Source: Cupriavidus sp. WGlv3 (lineage in GTDB: Bacteria > Pseudomonadota > Gammaproteobacteria > Burkholderiales > Burkholderiaceae). From it: a DNA stretch of 64,000 bases. A program made the translations under genes and the position numbers. Location of the stretch: assembly GCF_023952475.1 (NCBI RefSeq), contig NZ_JALHRX010000019.1:33589-97588 (forward strand), read 5' to 3'. Shown here piece by piece: positions 8,298 to 16,590 of the stretch. The notes beneath the pieces are model-generated. The model did no database searches. It saw only the letters and a program-made list of their open reading frames with translations, and was not told the origin of the DNA. The first letter of the stretch is position 1. Each line of letters opens with the position of its first letter.

Positions 8298-9327
8298 GCT
8301 CAGGATCGCGGCGGCGCTGCTGCTGGCGGCGGGGTGCGCCGTGTTGCCCTCCGCGGCGGCAGCCGGCACGGGCGACGCGCGTGCGGCACTCGGCCGCACC
8401 GCCACGCCGGCTGAGGTGGCCGCGTGGGACATCGACGTGCGCCCCGACTTCAAGGGCCTGCCCAAGGGCGGCGGCACGGTCGCGCAGGGCCAGAAGGTCT
8501 GGGACGGCAAGTGTGCGTCATGCCACGGCGACTTCGGCGAATCCAACGAGGTGTTCACGCCGCTGGTGGGCGGGACCACCGCCGAGGACATCAAGCGCGG
8601 ACGCGTCGCCGGCATGACCGGCAACCAGCCATACCGCACCACGCTGATGAAGGTCAGCACCGTCAGCACGCTGTGGGACTACATCCACCGCGCGATGCCG
8701 TGGAACGCGCCCAAGAGCCTGAGCGCGAACGAGGTCTATGCGGTCACCGCCTACCTGCTCCACCTGGGCGAAATCGTTCCGGCCGACTTTGCGCTGTCCG
8801 ACACCAATATCGCCGAGGTGCAGCGGCGCATGCCCAACCGCGCCGGCATGACCACCGACCACGGCATGTGGCCGGGTCGCGGCCGGCCGGATACCGGCAA
8901 CACCGCATGCATGTCGCGCTGCGCGGAGCAGGTCACGATCGCCTCGTCAATGCCGGACTATGCCCGCGATGCCCATGGCGACCTGGCGCAGCAACAGCGC
9001 GCGTTCGGCCCGGTGCGCGGCATCGCGGCCGCCGGCGCGGCCAGGCCAGGTGGCGCAGCCGTTGCTGCGGCGGCGCCCGCGCCGGGCGCGCGCCTGGCCA
9101 GCCAATACCAGTGCGTGGCCTGCCACGCGATGGACCGCAAGCTGGTGGGGCCGTCGTTCGCCGACATCGCGGGCAAGTACAAGGGGCAGGATGCGCATGC
9201 GGCACTGGCGCGCAAGGTCAAGGCGGGCGGGCAGGGCGCCTGGGGCGCGGTGCCGATGCCGCCGCAGCCGCAAATCCCGGATTCGGACGTGCAGGCCATG
9301 GTGGGCTGGATTCTTGAGGCAAAATAG
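8281..9327 (+). CDS. soxD: Sulfane dehydrogenase SoxD, dihaem cytochrome c subunit
   Basis: 348 residues with an N-terminal signal peptide and two haem sites, CASCH (Cys77-His81) and CVACH (Cys278-His282). It is the cytochrome partner of SoxC and carries electrons from the molybdenum centre to small cytochromes c. The second haem domain (about residues 265-348) is strikingly like the small cytochrome encoded next (KLVGPSF..IA.KYKG, WG.VPMPP), suggesting a shared origin by duplication. The ATG overlaps soxC, indicating translational coupling; GAGGTG precedes it. Confidence 0.94.
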   Translation: MSMWAELRIAAALLLAAGCAVLPSAAAAGTGDARAALGRTATPAEVAAWDIDVRPDFKGLPKGGGTVAQGQKVWDGKCASCHGDFGESNEVFTPLVGGTTAEDIKRGRVAGMTGNQPYRTTLMKVSTVSTLWDYIHRAMPWNAPKSLSANEVYAVTAYLLHLGEIVPADFALSDTNIAEVQRRMPNRAGMTTDHGMWPGRGRPDTGNTACMSRCAEQVTIASSMPDYARDAHGDLAQQQRAFGPVRGIAAAGAARPGGAAVAAAAPAPGARLASQYQCVACHAMDRKLVGPSFADIAGKYKGQDAHAALARKVKAGGQGAWGAVPMPPQPQIPDSDVQAMVGWILEAK

Positions 9328-9444
9328 CGGACTGGCCGCCGCAGTGCCCCCAGGCGGCGGCCGGTGTGTGCCGCCAGGCCATTGCAGCACGGCCGCGCGG
9401 CCTTTGCCGTCCCCACGGCTTTACAGAGCTTGGAGAGCTTAACA

Positions 9445-9771
9445 ATGAAGCAGTTTGTCATCGCAGCGCTGATGCTCGGCGCCGCCGCATCGGCCCACGC
9501 GGTCGATGCCGCCAAGGCACAGGAGATCGCCAACAAGAACGCCTGCATGGGTTGCCACCAGGTCGACAAGAAGCTGGTCGGCCCGTCCTACAAGGAAGTG
9601 GCGACCAAGTACAAGGGCGACAAGAACGCCCTGGCGACCCTGAGCAAGAAGGTCAAGAGCGGTGGCTCGGGCGTGTGGGGTCCGGTGCCGATGCCGGCCA
9701 ACGCCGCCATCAGCGACGCCGACCTGAAGACCGTGGTCGAGTGGGTGCTGGCAGGCGCCCCCGCCAAGTAA
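9445..9771 (+). CDS. Small periplasmic class I cytochrome c (c551/c552 type)
   Basis: 108 residues with a short signal peptide ending in AHA, one haem site CMGCH (Cys34-His38) and a C-terminal methionine ligand region GPVPMPAN. It belongs to the small c551/c552 family and closely resembles the second haem domain of SoxD. In sox clusters such cytochromes take electrons from SoxXA and SoxCD and deliver them to the terminal oxidase; this role is inferred from position. The frame runs open upstream, but the ATG at 9445 gives the signal peptide and follows GGAGAGC. Confidence 0.88.
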   Translation: MKQFVIAALMLGAAASAHAVDAAKAQEIANKNACMGCHQVDKKLVGPSYKEVATKYKGDKNALATLSKKVKSGGSGVWGPVPMPANAAISDADLKTVVEWVLAGAPAK

Positions 9772-9845
9772 GACCGACTGCCATAGCGGGCAGTCCGCCG
9801 ATGCACCGGGCCGGGCAGTGAATGCCGCGCGGCCTGGGACAACCA

Positions 9846-9868
9846 GCGGCCGGCCATGTACCGGCCGC
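9846..9868. other. Stem-loop in the soxY leader
   Basis: Perfect 8-bp arms (9846-9853, 9861-9868) around a 7-base loop lie 60 bp before soxY, without a following T-run. It could shape or protect the soxYZ transcript or act as a weak terminator; no function can be assigned. Confidence 0.4.
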
Positions 9869-9927
9869 ATGCAACACCCCTGAAACGGTCCACGACCGAC
9901 TGGAACGGAGTAGCCGGAGAGCAAGCA

Positions 9928-10383
9928 ATGAATTCCAAACGACGAGAAGTGCTGCGGGTCACCGCTGTCCTGTCGCTGATGGCCGCCACTGGCCTGATCA
10001 GCGAAGCGCAGGCGGCCGAGTGGAACAAGAACGCCTTTGACGGCAAGAGCGTTGCCGACGTGATCAAGGCCCTCGGCGGCAGCGGCACCGAGAAAAGCAC
10101 CGCCATCACCTTCACCGCCCCCGATATCGCCGAGAACGGCGCCGTGGTGCCGGTGGCCGTGACCAGCACCCTGCCGGATACCGAGCAGATCGCGATCCTG
10201 GTGGAAAAGAACCCGAACACCCTGGCCGCCGACTTCATCATCCCGGCCGGCACCGAGCCGTTCGTCTCCACGCGCGTGAAGATGGGCCAGACCTCGGTGG
10301 TGCACGCCGCGGTCAAGGCCGGCGGCAAGTGGTACGTGGCATCGAAGGAAATCAAGGTCACGCTGGGCGGCTGCGGCGGCTGA
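9928..10383 (+). CDS. soxY: Sulfur carrier subunit SoxY
   Basis: 151 residues. A Tat-type signal (KRREVLRVTAVLSLM) precedes an immunoglobulin-like domain, and the protein ends in GGCGG, the swinging arm whose cysteine (Cys149) carries the sulfur intermediate as a thioconjugate. SoxY is the substrate carrier on which SoxXA, SoxB and SoxCD act in the periplasm, and it works as a heterodimer with SoxZ, encoded 51 bp downstream. The start at 9928 follows CCGGAGAGC and gives the signal peptide. Confidence 0.97.
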   Translation: MNSKRREVLRVTAVLSLMAATGLISEAQAAEWNKNAFDGKSVADVIKALGGSGTEKSTAITFTAPDIAENGAVVPVAVTSTLPDTEQIAILVEKNPNTLAADFIIPAGTEPFVSTRVKMGQTSVVHAAVKAGGKWYVASKEIKVTLGGCGG

Positions 10384-10434
10384 CGCCGCGCCCCTCGGCA
10401 CCAAGATTTCCGCCAACTGCAACCGGAGAAAGAC

Positions 10435-10746
10435 ATGGCAGACCCGATGCGCGTACGCGCCACCGAGAACGGCGGCGTGGTTGATGTAAAGATTCTGATG
10501 AAGCACGACATGGAGACCGGCCAGCGCAAGGATGCGTCCGGCAAGGTCGTCCCGGCCTGGCATATCCAGACCGTGAGCGCCCAGTGCAAGGGCAAGGAAG
10601 TGTTCCGCGCCCAGTTCGGCCCGGCGGTGTCCAAGGACCCGTTCCTGAACTTCAAGTTCAAGGGCGGCGCCAAGGGCGACAAGGTTGCCGTGACCTGGAC
10701 CGACAACAAGGGCGACAAGCGCACCGACGAGGCCACCATCGCCTGA
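10435..10746 (+). CDS. soxZ: Sulfur carrier scaffold SoxZ
   Basis: 103 residues with no signal peptide, as expected, because SoxZ is co-exported with SoxY through the Tat pathway. Family features are MRVRATENGGVVDVKILM.H near the start and GP.VSKDPFLNFKFKG in the second half. SoxZ holds SoxY and forms the SoxYZ carrier of thiosulfate oxidation. CCGGAGAAAG precedes the ATG. Confidence 0.97.
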   Translation: MADPMRVRATENGGVVDVKILMKHDMETGQRKDASGKVVPAWHIQTVSAQCKGKEVFRAQFGPAVSKDPFLNFKFKGGAKGDKVAVTWTDNKGDKRTDEATIA

Positions 10747-10855
10747 GGCCGCGCGGCCACGCCTGCATGGCGCCTGCATGACCCCGGCAAGCCGCGCCGT
10801 CCTCTGCTAAGGTTCGGGGCGGAATGCCGGGACGGACCCGGTCCGAAGGAGCATT

Positions 10856-11320
10856 ATGCGGCGAGCATTTATTCGAGCATCGGCGGCGCTGGCTGCCATC
10901 GGCCTGGCGGCGAAGGCCTCGGCGCAGTCCGGCCAGTCGGCGGCGGCCGGTGCGGGCAAGGGCGGGCGCGTGAAGGTGGTGTACCAGCTGTCGGAAGGCA
11001 TCGACCAGGCGGTGCGCGCGATGGGCAACCTGCGCAACCACCTGAATGGCGCCCCCGGCACCAGGATTGTGGTGGTCGCGTTCGGCTACGGCATCGACTT
11101 TTTGGTGGAAGGCGCCAAGGACGCGCGCGGCAACAGTTTCGAGAGCCCGGTGGGCGCGCTGGCCGCCGAAGGCGTTGAGTTCCGCGTGTGCCGCAATACG
11201 CTGACCGCGCGCAAGATCAGCGAATCGCAGTTGTTGATGGAAGCCAAGGTGGTCCAGGCCGGCGTGGTCGAGATCGCCCGGCTGCAGGCCGAGGAAGGAT
11301 ACGCGTATATCAAGCCCTGA
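10856..11320 (+). CDS. Secreted DsrE/DsrF-like family protein of the sox cluster
   Basis: 154 residues: a signal-like N-terminus (RRAFIRASAALAAIGLA), then a DsrE-type alpha/beta domain (VKVVYQLSEGIDQAVRAM, RIVVVAFGYGIDFL, VEFRVCRNTL). The single cysteine in FRVCRNTL sits where DsrE-family proteins have their sulfur-binding cysteine. Related periplasmic proteins recur in sox clusters, but their role is not settled; sulfur binding or transfer around SoxYZ is inferred. It lies between soxZ and soxA with AAGGAGC ahead of the ATG. Confidence 0.8.
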   Translation: MRRAFIRASAALAAIGLAAKASAQSGQSAAAGAGKGGRVKVVYQLSEGIDQAVRAMGNLRNHLNGAPGTRIVVVAFGYGIDFLVEGAKDARGNSFESPVGALAAEGVEFRVCRNTLTARKISESQLLMEAKVVQAGVVEIARLQAEEGYAYIKP

Positions 11321-11402
11321 GCCGGGCTGGCGCGGCCTGACGGCAAGACAAGAGAGAAGAATCGGCCCGTCCCGCAAGGCGCGGCCGCGAGGAGGAAGCC
11401 CC

Positions 11403-12230
11403 ATGAAACCGATCCCAAGCCTGGCCCGGCGCGCAGCGCTGGCGCTGGCCGCCACCGCGGCGGCCGCGGGCGCCGCCGCCGTGCACGCGCAGGGCAGCAC
11501 CGCCGACGAAATCGCCAAATACCGCCAGATGCTGGCCGAAGGCAATCCCGCCGAGCTGTGGGAAGCCGCCGGCGAAGAGCTGTGGAAAAAGCCCGCGGGG
11601 CCGAAGAACGCGTCGCTCGAGCAATGCGACCTGGGCAAGGGCCCGGGCGTGACCAAGGGCGCCTACGCCGAGCTGCCGCGCTACTTCAAGGACACCAACA
11701 AGGTGATGGACCTGGAGCAGCGGCTGGCCCACTGCCGCATGACGCTGCAGGGGCTGACCAAGGAAGAGGCCACCAAAAATCCGTTCTCGTCGTCGGGCAA
11801 GCCGTCCGAGATCGAACGCCTGGTGGCCTACCTGACCGGCGAGTCGCGCGGCGTGAAGATGAACGTGCAGCTCAGCCATCCGGAAGAGAAGCGCACCTAT
11901 GCGCTGGGCGAGAAGATGTTCTTCTACCGCGGCGGCGCCTACGACTTTGCCTGCGCCACCTGCCATGCGGTGGACGGCCAGCGCATCCGCCTGCAGGATC
12001 TGCCCAACCTGCTGACCGACAAGGGCGCGCAGGCGGCCTACACCACCTGGCCCGCCTATCGCGTGTCGCAGGGCGAGGTCCGCACCATGCAGCACCGCCT
12101 GTACGACTGCCTGCGCCAGCAGCGCTTTCCCGAACCCGCCTATGGCTCGGACGTGATCACCGCGCTGACCATGTTCCTGGCGAAGAACGCCAACGGCGGC
12201 ACCTACGACGGCCCGGCGATGAAGCGCTGA
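11403..12230 (+). CDS. soxA: SoxA cytochrome c, monohaem form
   Basis: 275 residues with a signal peptide ending at VHAQ. There is only one haem motif, CATCH (Cys184-His188). The cysteines at 75 and 111, in the part that carries a first haem in dihaem SoxA proteins, probably form the disulfide seen in monohaem types. YDCLRQQR contains Cys236, the active-site cysteine ligand that is persulfidated in SoxA. With SoxX it couples thiosulfate to the SoxY cysteine. GAGGAGGAAG gives a strong ribosome binding site. soxX follows after 19 bp. Confidence 0.95.
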   Translation: MKPIPSLARRAALALAATAAAAGAAAVHAQGSTADEIAKYRQMLAEGNPAELWEAAGEELWKKPAGPKNASLEQCDLGKGPGVTKGAYAELPRYFKDTNKVMDLEQRLAHCRMTLQGLTKEEATKNPFSSSGKPSEIERLVAYLTGESRGVKMNVQLSHPEEKRTYALGEKMFFYRGGAYDFACATCHAVDGQRIRLQDLPNLLTDKGAQAAYTTWPAYRVSQGEVRTMQHRLYDCLRQQRFPEPAYGSDVITALTMFLAKNANGGTYDGPAMKR

Positions 12231-12249
12231 CCAGGACGGGAGAGACACC

Positions 12250-12924
12250 ATGCAACGACATACCAACGCAGTGGCCGTCGCGGCCCTGGCCGCCCTGCTG
12301 GCAACCGGCGCTTCCGCACAGGACCGCGCGCAGGACGGCGCCAAGGCCCGCCCCGCCAAGGCCAAGCCCGCCGCCGTCAGCGGCGCCGACATGAAGCACC
12401 TGATCGAAGACTCGTTCGCTTCGCGCGGCCCGGTCACGGTCGAGGGCGTGCTCAACCAGGATGGCATGCAGCAGACCTGCAGCCAGTACCCCGACCGCAC
12501 CCGGGTGCCGGCCAAGGTCGCGAAGAAGATCGAGGCCGCCGAGCTGAAGCAGATCAAGTACCCCGCCGACGACAAATGGCTGGGCGACTGGAAGGAAGGC
12601 GAGAAGGTCGCCCAGAACGGCCGCGGCATGCAGTTCACCGACCAGGTCGGCGGCACCAACGGCGGCAACTGCTACGCCTGCCACCAGATGACCAAGGCCG
12701 AGATCTCGTTCGGCAATATCGGTCCGTCGCTGTACCAGTACGGCAAGCTGCGTGGCAACTCGCAGGAGGTCATCAAGTACACCTGGGGCAAGATATGGGA
12801 TTCCAGTGCCTACGCCGCCTGCTCCAACATGCCGCGCTTCGGCCACAAGGGCATCCTGACCGAGGCCCAGATCCGCGACGTGATGGCGCTGCTGCTCGAC
12901 CCGGCCTCGCCGGTCAACCAGTAA
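12250..12924 (+). CDS. soxX: SoxX cytochrome c
   Basis: 224 residues: signal peptide (ATGASAQ), an N-terminal extension, then a class I cytochrome domain with CYACH (Cys141-His145) and the methionine ligand in SNMPRFGH (Met194). It is the small subunit of the SoxXA complex that starts thiosulfate oxidation by forming the SoxY-thiosulfate adduct. Two extra cysteines (77 and 191) may form a disulfide. It directly follows soxA and precedes soxW by 5 bp. Confidence 0.95.
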   Translation: MQRHTNAVAVAALAALLATGASAQDRAQDGAKARPAKAKPAAVSGADMKHLIEDSFASRGPVTVEGVLNQDGMQQTCSQYPDRTRVPAKVAKKIEAAELKQIKYPADDKWLGDWKEGEKVAQNGRGMQFTDQVGGTNGGNCYACHQMTKAEISFGNIGPSLYQYGKLRGNSQEVIKYTWGKIWDSSAYAACSNMPRFGHKGILTEAQIRDVMALLLDPASPVNQ

Positions 12925-12929
12925 CGCCG

Positions 12930-13424
12930 ATGCGCGCGCCCGCCATGCTGCCGCGCGCGCTGCTGGCCGCGAGCCTGGTGCTGGCCGCGGCCGGCGCCGC
13001 CGCGCTGGAAGTAGGCGACACCGTGCGCCTGCCCGAGGTCCGCACTCTCGACGGCCGCACGCTGAGCGCGGCTGCGCTGGCCGGCAAGCCGCTGGTGGTC
13101 GAATACTGGGCCACCTGGTGCCCGTTCTGCGCGATGCAGAACCCGCGCCTGCAGAAGCTGTACGAGCGCACGCGCGGCACGCCGCTGCAGGTGCTGGCCA
13201 TCAGCATCGACAAGGATCCGCGCGAGGCCGCCGATTACATGAAGAAGCGCGGCTACACCTTCGCCGCGACCATGGATTCGCCCGCGCTGCAGGCCGTGTT
13301 CGGCAAGCGCAAGGGGCTGCCGGAACTGTACGTGATCGACGCGCGCGGCCGCGTGGTGCAGAAGGAAGTGGGCGAAATGCTCGAAGAAGACGTGGCCGGG
13401 CTGGAGCGCTACGCCACGCCATAG
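12930..13424 (+). CDS. soxW: Periplasmic thioredoxin-like protein SoxW
   Basis: 164 residues from the ATG at 12930, five bases after soxX. A signal peptide (LLAASLVLAAAGAAA) precedes a TlpA-like thioredoxin fold with the active-site motif WCPFC and the later cis-proline segment KGLPELYVID. SoxW proteins are sox-associated periplasmic thioredoxins, thought to keep the SoxY cysteine or other thiols of the pathway reduced with electrons from a membrane reductase such as SoxV/CcdA. No soxV-like gene is in this cluster, so the reductant must come from elsewhere in the genome. Confidence 0.88.
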   Translation: MRAPAMLPRALLAASLVLAAAGAAALEVGDTVRLPEVRTLDGRTLSAAALAGKPLVVEYWATWCPFCAMQNPRLQKLYERTRGTPLQVLAISIDKDPREAADYMKKRGYTFAATMDSPALQAVFGKRKGLPELYVIDARGRVVQKEVGEMLEEDVAGLERYATP

Positions 13425-13492
13425 CCGCGCCATAGCCATGCGATGCCGGAAGCCCCGCGCCCACCGGCACGCACTTATCCACAGGAAGAGAC

Positions 13493-15214
13493 ATGAACCG
13501 ACGCGAGTTCCTGCAGGTGCTGGCCATCGCCGGCGCCGGCGGCATGACGTTCCCCCACCAGGATGCGCACGCCGCGCAGGCCGCCGAGGCCATGTACGAC
13601 CTGCCGCGCTTCGGCAACGTCCACCTGCTGCATTTCACCGACTGCCATGCGCAGCTGCGGCCGGTGTACTTCCGCGAACCCAACGTCAACCTCGGCATCG
13701 GCGACTATGCCGGCAAGCCGCCGCACCTGGTCGGCGAGGCGCTGCTGCGCCATTACGGCATCCGCCCCGGCACCGCGCAGGCGCATGCGTTCACCTATCT
13801 CGATTACAACGAGGCGGCGCGACGCTATGGCAAGGTCGGCGGGTTTGCGCACCTGGCCACGCTGGTGAAGCGGCTCAAGGCCGGCCGCCCGGGTGCGCTG
13901 CTGCTCGACGGCGGCGACACCTGGCAGGGCTCGGCGACCGCGTTGTGGACCAAGGGCCAGGACATGGTCGATGCCGCGCTGGCGCTGGGCGTGGACGTGA
14001 TGACGCCGCACTGGGAGATGACCCTGGGCGCCGAGCGTGTCAAAGAGATCGTCGACAAGGACTTCAAGGGCAAGGTCGCGTTCCTGGCGCAGAACATCAA
14101 GACCAACGATTTCGGCGACCCGGTGTTCGATCCGTACGTGATCCGCGAGATCAACGGCGTGCCGGTGGCCATCATCGGCCAGGCGTTCCCCTACACCCCG
14201 ATCGCCAACCCCCGCTACTTCGTGCCGGACTGGACCTTCGGCATCCAGGAAGAGAACCTGCAGCAGGTCATCGACGCCGCGCGCGGCAAGGGTGCGCAGG
14301 CGGTGGTGCTGCTGTCGCACAACGGCATGGACGTCGACCTGAAACTGGCCTCGCGCGTGCGCGGGCTCGACGCCATCCTCGGCGGCCACACCCATGACGG
14401 CGTGCCCGCTCCGGTGGCGGTGAAGAACGCCGGCGGCACCACGCTGGTGACCAATGCCGGCTCCAACGGCAAGTTCCTCGGCGTGCTCGATTTCGACGTC
14501 AAGAACGGCAAGGTCGCCGATTTCCGCTACCGGCTGCTGCCGGTATTCGCCAATTACCTGCCGGCCGACCCGGCCATGGATGCGCTCATCCAAAAGGTAC
14601 GGGCGCCGTATGAAAAGAAGCTGTCCGAAGTCCTCGCCGTCAACCGTGGCCTGCTGTACCGCCGCGGCAATTTCAACGGCACCTTCGACCAGCTGATCCT
14701 GGACGGCCTGATGCAGGTGCAGGGCGCGCAGATCGCGTTCTCGCCCGGTTTCCGCTGGGGCACCACGCTGCTGCCGGGGCAGGCCATCACCATGGAGCAC
14801 CTGATGGACCAGACCGCCATCACGTATCCGTACACCACGGTGACGCAGATGAGCGGCGCGACCATCAAGACCATCCTCGAAGACGTCGCCGACAACCTGT
14901 TCAATCCCGATCCGTATTACCAGCAGGGCGGCGACATGGTGCGCGTCGGCGGCCTGCAGTACACCATCGATCCCGCCGCCGGCATGGGCAAGCGCATCAC
15001 CGACATGCGCCTGGCGGGCAAGCCGCTGGAGGCCGGCAAGACCTACAAGGTGGCAGGCTGGGCACCGGTGGCGGAGGAAGCGCGCGAATCGGGCGGGGCG
15101 CCGATCTGGGACGTGATGGCGCAATGGCTGCGCAGCACCCGCGAAGTCAGCGCGCGCCCGCTGAACCTGCCGCGCGTGCGCGGCATGGACGGCAATGCCG
15201 GCATCGCGGCGTGA
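13493..15214 (+). CDS. soxB: Thiosulfohydrolase SoxB
   Basis: 573 residues, typical length. Tat signal RREFLQVLAIAG at the N-terminus; metallophosphatase-like domain with LHFTDCHAQL (Asp50, His52), LLDGGDTWQG, LLSHNGMD and LGGHTHDG as dimanganese ligands, then the 5'-nucleotidase-type C-terminal domain. SoxB hydrolyses the terminal sulfone from SoxY-bound intermediates and releases sulfate. It ends the sox cluster. The ATG follows GGAAGAG. Confidence 0.97.
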   Translation: MNRREFLQVLAIAGAGGMTFPHQDAHAAQAAEAMYDLPRFGNVHLLHFTDCHAQLRPVYFREPNVNLGIGDYAGKPPHLVGEALLRHYGIRPGTAQAHAFTYLDYNEAARRYGKVGGFAHLATLVKRLKAGRPGALLLDGGDTWQGSATALWTKGQDMVDAALALGVDVMTPHWEMTLGAERVKEIVDKDFKGKVAFLAQNIKTNDFGDPVFDPYVIREINGVPVAIIGQAFPYTPIANPRYFVPDWTFGIQEENLQQVIDAARGKGAQAVVLLSHNGMDVDLKLASRVRGLDAILGGHTHDGVPAPVAVKNAGGTTLVTNAGSNGKFLGVLDFDVKNGKVADFRYRLLPVFANYLPADPAMDALIQKVRAPYEKKLSEVLAVNRGLLYRRGNFNGTFDQLILDGLMQVQGAQIAFSPGFRWGTTLLPGQAITMEHLMDQTAITYPYTTVTQMSGATIKTILEDVADNLFNPDPYYQQGGDMVRVGGLQYTIDPAAGMGKRITDMRLAGKPLEAGKTYKVAGWAPVAEEARESGGAPIWDVMAQWLRSTREVSARPLNLPRVRGMDGNAGIAA

Positions 15215-15238
15215 TGTGGCAAACAGCACGCATGGGGG

Positions 15239-15285
15239 CGCGGAGGATTGAAGCGCGCCGCCCAAGTACGCTACAATCCTCCGCG
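15239..15285. repeat. 12-bp perfect inverted repeat spanning the tRNA promoter
   Basis: CGCGGAGGATTG (15239-15250) is the exact reverse complement of CAATCCTCCGCG (15274-15285), 23 bp apart. The left arm covers the start of the -35 element and the right arm most of the -10 element of the tRNA promoter. It could be a repressor site, or a hairpin ending soxB transcription. Confidence 0.6.
15248..15277 (+). promoter_or_regulatory. Promoter of tRNA-Ala
   Basis: TTGAAG (15248-15253) and TACAAT (15272-15277) are separated by 18 bp and end 10 bp before the mature tRNA, where a stable-RNA promoter is expected. Confidence 0.7.
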
Positions 15286-15287
15286 AC

Positions 15288-15363
15288 GGGCCGATAGCTC
15301 AGCTGGGAGAGCGCTGCGTTCGCAATGCAGAGGTCGGGAGTTCGATCCTCCTTCGGTCCACCA
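15288..15363 (+). tRNA. tRNA-Ala (anticodon CGC)
   Basis: 76 bases with an encoded CCA end. All four arms fold: a 7-bp acceptor stem with the G3-T70 pair that specifies alanine, D-arm GCTC/GAGC, anticodon stem CTGCG/TGCAG with loop TTCGCAA (anticodon CGC, reading GCG), and a TTCGATC T-loop. Discriminator base is A. GCG is a frequent alanine codon at this GC content. Confidence 0.96.
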
Positions 15364-15398
15364 GAATTCGTTCCAATATTCGCAATACGCGCTAAATG

Positions 15399-15429
15399 CC
15401 CCGGAGCCGCCTGGCTGCCGGGGTTTTTT
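15399..15429 (+). terminator. Rho-independent terminator of the tRNA-Ala gene
   Basis: CCCCGGAGCC and GGCT-G-CCGGGG form a stem with a short loop (15399-15423), followed by six T residues (15424-15429). It lies 36 bp after the tRNA. Confidence 0.85.
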
Positions 15430-15455
15430 GTTGGCGGCGTTCCCGCGGTCCCTCC

Positions 15456-16487
15456 TCACAACGCCGCAGCGACCTGCACCGGCAGCGTTTCCAGCCCCAG
15501 CAACTCCCTGAAGCCGGCCTCGTGGTGCCGCAGCGCATGCGGCGCATACCAGGCGTTGGCCGCCCGGCCGATGCGCCAGGCTGCCTCCAGGTCCAGAGTC
15601 ATGGCCTCAATCGAAGGCACGTAGTGCGCGGGCGTGATGCCATCGTGCACGCCGCTGCTGCGGGACAGCAGCACCGGGCAGACCGCGTGGGCGCAATACG
15701 CGGCGAAGACCCCGCTCTTGGCCGCATAGTCGACGGGATAGGCCAGTACGCCATAGGTCGACACCGACAGCAGCCGCGCCGCTTCGGCGGCCTCGACGCG
15801 GCCGTGCACCACCGCGCCGCGCCGGGCGATGCGGGCTGCGAGGCCGGTATCGCCCAGGGGTGGGCCGACGTCATGCAGCGTGAAACCGGCACGGCCGACC
15901 CAGTCGAACAGGGCGTCGCCCGCCTCCTGGTAAGTCTGGGCGCGCAGCGCGGCACCCCCGAGCACCACCACGGCGGCCTGCCGGTCCCGCTGCTGCGTGC
16001 CGCTTTCGCCCAGATTGGAGAACACCGGCAGCACCCGGTGTGGCCGCGCCGGCGCGTGGGCGTTGAGCCAGCGCGCCGAACCCTCGCGGTTGGTCACCCA
16101 GAAGTCGGCCAGCGCCGCCAGTTCGGCGGCAATGTAGCGCTGCACCGGAGAGAGCCAGAACGCCGAGCGCCATGGCGCGCCGTCGGCATACAGTTCGTGG
16201 AAAAAGACGCCGAGGCGGCGGATGTGCGGGCGGGCCTCGCGCAGGCGCCGCAGCAGCCACAGCGGCGTGCCGCGCGTGGCATAGCCGTAGCCAACGTAAT
16301 GGAGGATCACGTCGGCGCCGGCCAGCGCGGCTGCCGGCAGGTCGGGCGTCGCCTCGAGCAGCTTCCCCTGCAGCAGTCCGTTGAGCGTCGCGGCATAGTC
16401 CCTGACGCCACCTTCGCCGGGCGCGACCAGGCTGATGAGGCCCCCGCTGCCGCGGGCGTTCAGGTCGTGGGCGGATGAATTCGGCAT
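15456..16487 (-). CDS. Glycosyltransferase-like protein, function unknown
   Basis: 343 residues. The start at 16487 is chosen because AGGAGCC lies 7 bp upstream; the frame is open to 16556 without such a site. The N-terminal part (LISLVAPGEGGVRDYAATL, ADVILHYVGYGYA, LGVFFHELYADG) and a second half with VVVLGGAALR and a late serine-rich stretch look like a GT-B fold glycosyltransferase of the glycogen-synthase/GT4 type, but I do not see a confident sugar-nucleotide motif. There is no signal peptide or membrane segment. It stands alone, convergent with the tRNA. The fold call is moderate; the substrate is unknown. Confidence 0.6.
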   Translation of the reverse strand: MPNSSAHDLNARGSGGLISLVAPGEGGVRDYAATLNGLLQGKLLEATPDLPAAALAGADVILHYVGYGYATRGTPLWLLRRLREARPHIRRLGVFFHELYADGAPWRSAFWLSPVQRYIAAELAALADFWVTNREGSARWLNAHAPARPHRVLPVFSNLGESGTQQRDRQAAVVVLGGAALRAQTYQEAGDALFDWVGRAGFTLHDVGPPLGDTGLAARIARRGAVVHGRVEAAEAARLLSVSTYGVLAYPVDYAAKSGVFAAYCAHAVCPVLLSRSSGVHDGITPAHYVPSIEAMTLDLEAAWRIGRAANAWYAPHALRHHEAGFRELLGLETLPVQVAAAL

Positions 16488-16590
16488 GGGACAGGCTCCT
16501 TGCGCATATGGCGAGGTTGTCATGTCCCCTGGCAGGATATCTGTGCTCCAGCGCACGCGGCGTCACGGCGCGGCGGCGTTTGCCCAATGG

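Noticed and set aside
13475..13483. A perfect 9-of-9 DnaA box TTATCCACA before soxB
   Set aside because: Single site with no second box or AT-rich DUE nearby; one such match in 64 kb is not surprising, so no origin is claimed.
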